From Phialophora verrucosa (lineage: Eukaryota; Ascomycota; Eurotiomycetes; Chaetothyriales; Herpotrichiellaceae), in NCBI GenBank assembly GCA_002099365.1, contig MSED01000012.1, forward strand, positions 434,001 to 498,000: DNA of 64,000 bases, in the 5' to 3' direction. The notes under the pieces are model-generated. The model saw only the letters and a program-made list of their open reading frames with translations. It had not been told where the DNA came from and did no database searches. Both the position numbers and the translations under genes were made by a program. Within the stretch, counting starts at the first letter, position 1; each line of letters begins with the position of its first letter. Below, one piece after another: positions 56,101 through 64,000 of this stretch.

Positions 56101-57085
56101 CAAGGCACCACCATGTTCGCCAGCGGATATCAAGCTCACACTATATCGAAATGTGTTCAACAACTACACGCAAATCCATAGCCTAATAAGCACGTTGCAT
56201 AACTCTGCTGCGGCTGACTGCACTACCAAGGAGGATGTCGGAGGCATGACGCAAAGGCAAATAGTGCTGGCACCACTTGCCTTTGAAGCCCTGCTATTCA
56301 TGCAGTGGTCAAGCACAACCGGCGGATGTGAACAGGGGCCCACCGTTGTCGACGAACCATCCCTCCAGCAGATAATCGACCAAACCATGGTTCTCAATCC
56401 ACCACAAAAGACATTTTCGATCTTTGCCGACATGGTCCTCTCCGCCAGCACAGGGAAGCCCTGTCAATCGGATCCAGGCCTGTCCGGGCCTCCTGTTCTC
56501 CCTGCCTCCACCACGGTAAATCTTCTTGCAAAGCTGATCACCGGCCTGCGAAGTTGCCCAAGTTACGATGCCGCACAAGGAGCGAAATGGATAAGATGTA
56601 TGATACAAACTGTTCTCGACCAGTTGGAAACAGGGGCCGCCGAGGAGACGAAGAGCCTATCTTCCGACTCGCCAGAAACCGCCGCAGCTGAAACCTACTG
56701 CAAGAAGAATCTCAGCACCCTAGCCATGCTCACGGAACATGCACTCATCTTCGCACGGTCGAATAACCCCTCCCCGGCCGAGGAAATGCAATGGCTTGCC
56801 ACGACATTGTTCAACCTGGCGATTGACCTTTATTTGATCTCCACCTCGCCCTCTTCCGCCTCGGCTTCCGGATCTCCAAGAGGCACATCAAAGCCAGTGA
56901 CAGGGGAGAAAGACAAGGAGACCGAAAGCGACGGCGTCATGCGACCAGAATTCTGGGCCAAGAGAGCTGTTGCGTTCGCGGAGGTGCTCGCCATGAATAC
57001 GTCGGCTCGTAACAAGGGTGAGGATGCGGCCATGCTCGCCAGGACATTGAGGGAGAGATGCCAGAGGTTCAAGTGGGAGGTTTGA
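53162..57085 (+). CDS. ZIP4: SPO22/ZIP4-type meiotic TPR protein
   Basis: TPR-repeat scaffold of the synapsis-initiation (ZMM) group that promotes meiotic crossovers. Sixteen exons: 53162-53204, 53262-53486, 53536-53589, 53642-53692, 53742-53893, 53940-54201, 54254-54327, 54386-54473, 54528-54579, 54628-54663, 54716-54944, 54991-55118, 55168-55545, 55589-55680, 55729-55892 and 55943-57085; every phase closes, giving 1,056 aa. Family landmarks are LFRLAIKASKSCLDAGLPDI, VWRQNRLDLAEHFYVNQL, DLCYEIGHDQLNQKQASSAA, KWLRRGCQILLEHS, HPLFSNTGDHNIGKLERKIA, KCYIDLGNLDAAWEVLEAM and GRWFEKTSYNTAVQYL, with a C-terminal block AEEMQWLATTLFNLAIDLYL. The start is provisional, since a further 5' exon is possible. 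An intact spliced frame suggests the fungus retains meiotic capacity. Confidence 0.87.
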
Positions 57086-58059
57086 CCCTACGGATGTGAA
57101 TCCATGCTGATTGACATCAACCTTATGGTCCGGGTGCCAGGTGGGAGGGACTACTCAAAGCTGAACGATGCAGGCGGACCGAAGGAAGAAGGGATGCGTT
57201 GCGTGGGAGGGCTTCGAGCTGCCGATCTATCTACATACTACCATGCCACTTCCTTCCCCGCGTCGTCGCTCCAGGGAACAGATACGATGGAATAATTGTA
57301 ATTGTGGTCATCGAGTTGTTCAATGTAGAAGCGGATCAACCAACTCCTTGTCGGGGGGGAAGCAGTCTTGAAGAGAGAAACCCAGAAAGAAAAAAGGAGG
57401 GCATAACTCGAGCTCCGATCTTGTCATTAGTTCTTCAAGGTTGGTCTGTACTACTCTGATCGCTGTTAACTCGGTTGCGGCAGGGTATGTACAGACACGC
57501 GCTGCGCCGCCTACCTTGTACCGCTTAAGTGATCCAGGAGCGTAAAGAACTATGGGCGGGCGGTAGGTTATGGCGCTTGCGGCATTGAAAGTGGAAGTCA
57601 AGTCCGGTGGAAAGCTGGCTGAATTCATCTGTCGAGCTTGGACTATTGAACTTCCTTGCCTCTTCCCATGTATCATATCTGGCTGGATCGCCCTCCGCTG
57701 TGTTTTACTGGTGTTGCTGAACGCTGTGATTGCTCTTCCTGTCCAACGGGAAATAATTGGCCAACTCAACGCGCCACTTCCGAATTCGCTGCTTGTCCGG
57801 CCCGACAAGTCGTACATCCATCATCATAAAATTCTCCAAGACGTTGGAGTGGGGTATCTCTGCAAGAAAAGTAAAAGGTATGTAGTTGTGTGTATTTTTA
57901 CAGTGTGAGCAAGGGGTCGTTCAAGTCTGAAGATCACCGGGTTCTTGGAGCGTCTGAGGGCTTGATCCGAGGGTGGCATTCTCACATGCTCAAACGGAAA
58001 ATTGTACTGTTGTCCACGGCCTGCCAGGAAGGAGTTGGAGGACTGGTCTGATTTGCTTG
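57086..58059. other. Convergent 3' spacer between ZIP4 and the bHLH gene
   Basis: 974 bp between two converging genes. The longest ORF (57570-57908 plus) has no family resemblance. Probably two 3' untranslated regions. Confidence 0.5.
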
Positions 58060-59652
58060 TCACTGGCGCCACCCTGGTCCGTCAGTGTACAGTGGCATGC
58101 CTGCTCCTCCACCACCGGGGGCCCCACCGAGCTGTCTCCCAGTTGTCGGATCCATCCCGAGCTTCGTTCGTAGCTCCTCGACCCTTAGTTTTGTACGCCT
58201 GACCTTGGCCACGACCACCTCGAGCTTTTTCATAGTACTCTGTTTCCCCAAGTCTTCCAGTTCGGGGACAAGATCGTAGAGTTCAGCATACGAGCGAGCT
58301 GTGGCGTCACGGCGCCTCTGCTCAGAGTTCGTATGGTTTGCTTTCTTCTGTTCCAAGCTAAGTGGAACTCTAGTAGAAGTGCTTTTCTGGCTGGCTTGGG
58401 CTTTTCTGGGCTTCGGCGTCGCTCCAGCGGCCTTCTTACGAGGCGGTTTGGGCGGAGGAGCTTTCGTGTTTCGGGGTGGACGAGGTTTGGAGCCTGGCCA
58501 CGGCGCTGGTGACGGCGACCTTGGCTGTTCCATGGTATCTTCGTCTTCTTCCTCAGCCTCGGCATCTTCGTCTTGTTCCGGGGTGCGTTGAATATCAGGC
58601 GTCTCAGTCCCGAGGGGTGTCTGTGGTTTGCTGCTGGAAAGTGGGGTCGGCGGTTGGGAGAGAGGCGCCTTTGTCTCGGGCTTGACAACGGAGCGTTTCC
58701 TACGAGGATTGGAATGAGGTGGAGAAGGTTGAGTAGACCCAGTGTGTTGAGCAGGGACGACAAACCCATTACGAGGCTGCTGATCTCGGGCAAAGTCATC
58801 GAAATTCCTCTTCTTTGACCAGTTGGGACTAGACGGTTGAGTATTTGGCTGTGTATTAGGTTGAGTTGTGCTTGCACTGGTTGGTTCTAGCCATTCTCCA
58901 ATGGGGTTATTCATTTGTAGGCCTTGAGGCAGGTCCGGGTCCATTGGGTTGTGGATAGCAGCATAGCCACTCGACTGAAAGCGCGTGTCGGTGCCAAAGC
59001 CCATTCCCAGGCGAGACTCGGCTGGCATATTTACCATATTCTGAGCGGGATAAGTTTGCTGCCATCCTTGAGTGTACGCCGGTTGCATCGAGGCTGCAGA
59101 TTGTAGTTGAGCGAATAGTGGATTTTGAAACGCGGCATCGGTGTACACAGCACCGTGCATCCCACCAACGAGCGCGTTTGCCTGTGTGACTGTGTTCATG
59201 TCCTGCCCGAGCAAAGTATGGCCATAGGGGAAACCACCCCCGTTCAGCTGAACGGGATCCATGCCGGCCCTCTGGCCCATCGCCGTGTCTGAACCCACAA
59301 ACATTGGGGGCATATCGAAGAACTGATCATGCTCGGCTGGTAGGTTGAAGTGAGAATGGGGAAGAGGTTTGTTGGCGGCGGCAGATTCATCGAAGCCTTG
59401 AAGAAAGTTGTCGAGGTCCTGGTTCTCGTGAGCATTGAGGAGAGGCTGTCCGGGAGGAGGTCCCGGGGTGATGAACTCGGGTAATCCAATGCCATGAAGG
59501 TTTTCGGGTTGATCTGACGCAGAGGTGTAAGCAAATACGTCGTCAGACAGGACAAAGGGAGGATAAAGAAAAGTCGGAGAGGTGTAGGCCATACAACCGA
59601 ACGGGAAGTTTTGTGGTCCTCCATGGGACGACATCCTTTGGGTTGCCAACAT
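58060..59652 (-). CDS. bHLH transcription factor
   Basis: About 530 aa from the first in-frame ATG at 59652. The DNA-binding domain sits near the C-terminus: basic region KKANHTNSEQRRRDATARSY with the His-Glu-Arg spacing (H-x3-E-x3-R) of CACGTG binders, helix 1 AELYDLVPEL, a short loop (EDLGKQS), helix 2 TMKKLEVVVAKVRR and a zipper-like extension (RTKLRVEELRTKLG). The rest is low-complexity: a Gly/Pro/Gln-rich N-terminus with TQPN repeats, an acidic stretch (EQDEDAEAEEEDEDTMEQ) and a Pro/Lys-rich basic segment (PKPPRKKAAGATPKPRKAQ). The frame stays open upstream to a good acceptor at 59701-59702 (CTCTAACTACT branch, then TCTAG), so an intron interrupts the leader, and a short coding first exon is possible but was not found. 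Orthology to a named factor is not claimed. Confidence 0.85.
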   Translation of the reverse strand: MLATQRMSSHGGPQNFPFGCMAYTSPTFLYPPFVLSDDVFAYTSASDQPENLHGIGLPEFITPGPPPGQPLLNAHENQDLDNFLQGFDESAAANKPLPHSHFNLPAEHDQFFDMPPMFVGSDTAMGQRAGMDPVQLNGGGFPYGHTLLGQDMNTVTQANALVGGMHGAVYTDAAFQNPLFAQLQSAASMQPAYTQGWQQTYPAQNMVNMPAESRLGMGFGTDTRFQSSGYAAIHNPMDPDLPQGLQMNNPIGEWLEPTSASTTQPNTQPNTQPSSPNWSKKRNFDDFARDQQPRNGFVVPAQHTGSTQPSPPHSNPRRKRSVVKPETKAPLSQPPTPLSSSKPQTPLGTETPDIQRTPEQDEDAEAEEEDEDTMEQPRSPSPAPWPGSKPRPPRNTKAPPPKPPRKKAAGATPKPRKAQASQKSTSTRVPLSLEQKKANHTNSEQRRRDATARSYAELYDLVPELEDLGKQSTMKKLEVVVAKVRRTKLRVEELRTKLGMDPTTGRQLGGAPGGGGAGMPLYTDGPGWRQ

Positions 59653-60438
59653 CAATTGAGCCCCTCCTCCACCTCTTCCACCAGGCTGCGCCACGGCAGC
59701 CTAGACGTGTAGAGTGCAAGCAGTAGTTAGAGCACGAACTGAGCTATGGTGGTGCGAAGAATGGGGTTTCGTTCGGTCAATAGGCGGGGGTTGGAGAATG
59801 GTCGAGGCTGAGGCGAGATGCTCTGCACCAGGTGAGTGCCCCGAGGGACGCGAGATGCGTGAAGGAAGGCGGAGCGAGCGTCAAATGATCGGGAACATTG
59901 GGTTGATGCGAAGGGCTCGAGCGAAGGTGAAGTCGAGAGTCAGTGGTGGTGTAGATGCAGGACCCAACTTCTGTTGGGAAGTGTTGACGAGAAAGGGAAT
60001 GGGCCGAGGAGCTGCTGGAATAAGGCAGAGACGCCGGGAAGCAGAGGTTGCGGTGCAGAAGACGGCCACAGGTGAATCGAAGATATGCGTTGCCGGTGGC
60101 AGGAGTGATATGAGGGTATGTCGAGGTCAGGTCAGGGCAATAGAAGGAAACATTGGAATCTTTCACATGCGATTTTCGAGTTGATGGCCACTTCAGATTC
60201 CGTTGCAGGCGGAAAACCAGCAACGATGCTCAACGTCCTGCATGAGGCTTGTCCAGCCAATCAGATGGCGCCAAGCTCTGTCACGTGACACTCCTTCCCC
60301 ATCCACCCCCGCCGACCATGCAACCGTCCGGTATCCAAACTGGCATCCAAACTCATCTACATCTGCCATATCAAAACCCCATTAGCAATGCGAGCGTCAA
60401 GCCAATATGTACCAAAGAACCCATCAAACCACCGGCCG
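59653..60438. promoter_or_regulatory. Leader and promoter of the bHLH gene
   Basis: 786 bp holding the leader intron acceptor (59701-59702), a possible five-codon upstream ORF (59881-59898 minus), a TCACGTGA E-box (60281-60288) and a CCAAT box near 60257-60261. It also contains the 3' flank of the next minus-strand gene. Confidence 0.5.
60281..60288. promoter_or_regulatory. Palindromic E-box TCACGTGA
   Basis: Perfect 8-bp palindrome about 630 bp upstream of the bHLH gene start. This is the preferred site class for bHLH factors with the His-Glu-Arg basic region found in that same gene. Confidence 0.5.
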
Positions 60439-62140
60439 CTACATACGGCCCCGTGTGAAACCCCATACGCCTTGTGCTCCGTCGGGGCCTTTTCTCTCCC
60501 AACACCCACGGAGGTTCATCCCCGGGGTCATCTGCACAACCATCTGACCATCGGCTGCTATCCACTCCATCGACATCATTCCTGTGAGCTTGTTCGATTG
60601 CCAAAACAGCATGAACCAGATGTGCGCAAGAGTTTCTCCCCATGTGAACACCCTGATCCTCCACAGACTGTCATCGGCTGAGTCTTTGACAATCCACGTA
60701 CTCCAGCCGACTTTACCGAGTTCGATCGTTTTTGCAACATTTTCCCATGCCTTGACGAACTGATCTTCAGTCCAAGTTGCGTGCTTTGGCAGTCGGGTGT
60801 CGGCCATGTCACGCTTCCGGCGCGCTGTCGACCCCAGGAGTTTCAGTATAGGCCGTGGATGTTTCTCTGCTAGTCTGACCCAAAATTGCCAGTATCCCCG
60901 CTCCAGCACCCTAACGTCTCGCGCCACATACGCCGGCCGGAAATGGTACATTTGAGGTGTAAACTTGTCCAGATCATCCGTGATATGGGTCGTAAATCTC
61001 GGCTGGCTTCGCTGCGGCAAGAATTCCGGGAGAGGACGGACTACGTCAGGCCGTTGCCTAACGCGATTTCCAAATGGTGGTGTCGCCGCCATCGTCGGGA
61101 CCAGTGGCCATTGCGCGGGAATTTCCACTTGAGTCGGTCTGCTGTGACATGATGTGGGAATCTCCGTGCGAGTAGCCTCGAGTGTGGTTGGTGACCGGAA
61201 TTGGTTCAAGTGCACTGGGCTAGAGGTTGGAGTGGGATAAGAAGAGGATGCCCGCCGTTCTGGGGTGGTCAGATCGATCACGGATGGAGCCAGTGACTTC
61301 TGAGACTCATTCTGCTTTTTCAGCAGGCCTCCATGGTTCAGCATATGCGAAGGAGACGCAGACTGAGTGGACTCTGCATCATCTGCGGCAGACACTACGC
61401 CGGCAGGCGGAGCACTCTGACAAGACGTTGGGGAACACGATGCAGTTCGGTTGTGCTGCTCCAAGCTGCCCGGAGGGACAGGATGCATATACCGGCCATC
61501 AGACCCCTCTGTACGTGACTTCTTGTTTTTCTGGCTGGAATTGGCGAGAAATACCGCCCTCCCGCTTGTACTTCGGTTTGGTGGGAAGGATGGGTCGAGG
61601 AGAAACAGATCCGTAGACAACTTTCCTTCCGCGCTCGCCTTGTTGGGAGCCAAGAAGGAGTTGCATATACAGATGGTTTCGGAGTGAGCGCGTCGGTGCC
61701 CTGTTCCCACAGAGGATACGCAGATGGAATCGGCAATTGAAGTCAATTCAGGAGCAGTTCGCGGGCGAGGCAGGTTCCGTCGAGCTGGCCGCCAGCCTCT
61801 GTCCTTCAGTTAGTGACTTTGTTTGAAAATGAGCACATGCGAGTTGCATCAACGCAGGCCCGTCCTTTCCATTACTTGAGGGCCACAAGTAAGACGCTAA
61901 ATATCAATCCACATCAATTCAGTTGGGCACCAACCTGATCACTGCAGACCCATCATCCTCTTTCATACTGTGCTCTGAATATGGAGAAGGTGGAGGAAGA
62001 AGTCTGGATTCAGATACTTTGGTTACGATAGCTGGGCGGAAATCCAGTACGGCTCTCGCGATTTCGACGTAGCGTCTGTCATCGCGTGCCGTACTCGACG
62101 CTGTGATATGGACCAGGAGCTCGTGGTCGCCCGACTCCAT
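60439..62140 (-). CDS. Uncharacterised fungal protein with conserved-looking C-terminal domain
   Basis: Exons on minus 61935-62140 and 60439-61798 give 521 aa in frame; the 136 bp intron has a GTTGGT donor and a CTAACTGAAGGACAG branch/acceptor. Exon 1 (MESGDHELLVHITASSTARD and on, then YVEIARAVLDFRPAIVT) looks coding and has the only ATG in frame, since the 3' exon alone lacks an early ATG. Residues about 70-300 are Ser/Pro-rich and disordered (DLTTPERR, SSYPTPTSSP). The last 180 residues look folded: YHFRPAYVARDVRVLERGYW, then QFWVRLAEKHPRPILKLLG, then WTEDQFVKAWENVAKTIELG, and a Trp-rich end (WGETLAHIWFMLFWQSN, then GCWERKGPDG). I do not recognise the family. Confidence 0.78.
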
Positions 62141-62869
62141 TGTAGTGGTAGTCCTCGAGCTTGCTCATGTTTAATGAGTGGCAACGTGGTTCATCTGACG
62201 GCCGCAGAGGTAATAATGGCTGTGTATCACCGACACAAAGACTGCCCCGCGTGGCTTTATTCGAATGCATCCGGGAACGAGAGCGCAAAAGGCAACCAGC
62301 GTCACCCGGTTGACGGCGCTTATTCACGATTCGTGGAAGAAGGTGTTGATGTAGCAACGAGTCCACTCATCGTTGGAGAGCCCTGCTCAAGTAGGTGACT
62401 CGGCGCTTTGCGAGGGCAAATAGATCGGAATTCCAAATCTCACGCGAATCAAGAAATGTGCGTCATTCTTTCGTCCGACGCAGCTCACCAATCATCTCCA
62501 CCATTCATCGCAGGGAGCGAGCTTCCCAACGCAAGGAATTCACCTGGACGGACCCTATTCATTGGCCATTTACTATGTATATAGCTATCGGAATCCTGCA
62601 TGGTCGAACGGAGCTGGTTCAGCTACCTCCCACGCTGGATTGAGCAAGACGTTCTCCACGCGATATGAGCCGATTCATTAGCACCTGCAAGAATTGTCAA
62701 ATTGAAGGGAAAAAACACATGCGAGGCCCCCTTGAATACTGTAGCATTTCATCTGTGACGGCTGTCACCAGAGGATCGGCACTATGCAGGAATACGAGAT
62801 TCTACAATGAAGCGTCAATGCGAGGAACATCAAAGGGGAGTTGCATGGGACAATGCATTCTCTAATTAT
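62141..62869. other. Spacer between the 3' end of QNS1 and the gene ending at 60439
   Basis: 729 bp with the QNS1 3' flank and the promoter of the minus-strand gene at 62140. Short ORFs only; nothing recognised. Confidence 0.5.
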
Positions 62870-64000
62870 TCATTTGCTCTCACCCCCCGACTTGTTCCCG
62901 AGGGCGTTCGCGAGGGCGTTGGCGTGCTCTCTGATCTTACTGAATTGCCATGGCCAGTCAATGACATAGAGAAATGGTCTGAGATCATGACGATTATCGT
63001 CCGGGTTGTATGCACTCATGTGCACGGCGGGCGTCAGGACCGTGCTCTTATGTCGATTCATGGCGTAGAATCTGAAGAATCTCTGCACCTTGGTGGCGAC
63101 CTGGAGCGGGCCGTATCCAAGATCCTGCCATTCAACCAGGAGTTTCAAATAACAGGACCATGGACCCAATTTTTCAACCTTGCGCAGTACTCCGAATGTA
63201 CTGAGTTCATCATAAGTAAGGCCCATTTCGTTCTCGGATTCATCGTCCTGGATTCCCGCCGAGAGAGGGGTGAGTTCGGCGCTGGGACGTGCATCGATGA
63301 ACTCAGAGATAAGTGGCATGTTCCACTTCTCGCGAGCCCATGCCAGAAATGCTCGCGCATCGGATTTTGATATACTTCCCAACGGTGCAATATCACCAGA
63401 TGAACAATCGTACTTGGTCTGCAATCCTCTCGAGTCGTATCAGCAATCTGGTCTTGAAAATAAAGAGAGCACCGACAACCAGTGTCATGGGTTCCCGGGG
63501 GGATTCGGGAAGAACTTACCAAATAGCCTCTCAAGGCTTCGTCGACATTGGCGCTTGAGAGGACAAGCAGACTCGTTCCAGCTCTTGGCATCTTCCGAGC
63601 TATGGTGCTCAATTGAGCCATCTCGTACGCAATCACCATTCTGTTCCGCGCCTGAATGTTTTGTCTGGCAAGGTTCTCTGCAGCTGTACCCCCTTCCACT
63701 AAGAATCTCGGCTTGAAGTTCAGGGCTGTGTGCACTATGTTCTCGTGCGCAGTCACGGTCTCGTCGATATTGATGTCCGAATGATATGCACCTATGCTGG
63801 CCGCCAATCTCTTGGAACGCGATCTCGTTTCGTCTCCGCTATGTTTCGCTGCCATGAAGCACGTGTGGAGCAATCTCTGAACGATCTCTTGCGGTGTGCT
63901 AACTGCAAGGTCCTTTTCGCCGGTGATTCGACGTAGATCGGCCAGCGTGTTGTCCTCCCCAGCGTTGATAGACTGTAACACGACGTCGGCCATAGCAAAG
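62870..64000 (-). CDS. QNS1: Glutamine-dependent NAD+ synthetase, C-terminal part (runs off the right edge)
   Basis: Catalyses the last step of NAD+ synthesis, amidating nicotinic acid adenine dinucleotide with glutamine-derived ammonia and ATP. Visible exons on minus are 63520 to beyond 64000 and 62870-63418 (101 bp intron joining RGYL to TKYDCSSGDIAPLG). The segment belongs to the synthetase domain: DLRRITGEKD, then RFLVEGGTAAENLARQNIQA, RNRMVIAYEMAQLS, LLVLSSANVDEALRGYLTKY, DCSSGDIAPLGSISKSD and the typical end GPLQVATKVQRFFRFYAMNR, then HKSTVLTPAVHMSAYNPDDN. The substrate-binding NxDE and the KYDCSSGD loop are present. The N-terminal nitrilase-type glutaminase domain and the ATP-pyrophosphatase SGGIDS loop lie outside the window. 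Confidence 0.95.

Noticed and set aside
58230..58877. 215-codon minus ORF in the bHLH region
   Set aside because: Alternate frame of the bHLH gene; the composition (Arg/Leu/Pro-rich) is typical of a frame-shifted shadow.
1..64000. tRNA, rRNA, CRISPR or retroelement features
   Set aside because: I looked by eye for B-box-like GGTTCGAATCC, regularly spaced direct repeats, long terminal repeats and reverse transcriptase or transposase motifs and found none convincing; a tRNA scan and repeat search would settle this.

Overview
This is nuclear DNA from a filamentous ascomycete (Pezizomycotina). Genes are compact and have short introns of about 48-140 bp, mostly with GT(A/G)-AG borders and CTAAC/CTGAC-like branch sites. 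The gene set is fungal: RAX1, UBP2, SLM1, PMT4, an AcuK/ERT1 zinc cluster regulator, SPO22/ZIP4, CENP-Q/Fta7 and choline sulfatase. Gene style suggests Eurotiomycetes (possibly the Chaetothyriales, black yeasts), but that placement is a guess. I saw no plasmid, phage, CRISPR, rRNA, tRNA or transposon signal.

Layout. At 1-3.5 kb are two minus-strand genes: the 5' part of SMC5 (runs off the left edge, with a double MluI cell-cycle box in its promoter) and RAX1. 3.5-6.6 kb looks gene-free. At 6.6 kb there is a small Ser/Thr-rich single-pass membrane protein, then another gene-free stretch. ORM1 (minus) and a five-zinc-knuckle Air1/2-like protein (plus) are divergent at 10.1-13.2 kb. UBP2 (minus, 7 exons) and an NDUFA11-type complex I subunit (plus) are divergent at 14.7-20.6 kb. 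SLM1 is at 22.8-25.7 kb, followed by an alpha/beta hydrolase, an uncharacterised Ala/Lys-rich protein and a CorA-type metal transporter (26.8-32.4 kb). CENP-Q/Fta7 and a DAL5-type MFS permease are on the minus strand (32.7-35.6 kb). Next come an uncharacterised acidic protein and PMT4 on plus (36.5-40.5 kb), a 3.8 kb gene-free stretch rich in simple repeats, choline sulfatase (minus), a possibly broken small gene (47.9-48.7 kb), a BTB protein, the ERT1/AcuK-type regulator and the 16-exon ZIP4 gene (49.4-57.1 kb). The window ends with a bHLH factor, an uncharacterised two-exon protein and the 3' part of QNS1, all minus.

Most genes are unrelated housekeeping genes and do not form a cluster. Three concern chromosome behaviour (SMC5, CENP-Q, ZIP4) and three membrane or secretory homeostasis (ORM1, SLM1, PMT4), but nothing in their arrangement implies co-regulation. 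Exon coordinates were worked out by hand from splice consensus, reading phase and protein family fit; all multi-exon models given with coordinates keep frame. The points most worth checking are the disrupted gene at 47.9-48.7 kb, the 18-nt micro-exon inside the ERT1 zinc cluster, the extreme exon fragmentation of ZIP4, the MCB doublet before SMC5 and the G-run repeat just before the gene at 36.5 kb. I did not find a clearly new multi-gene system.
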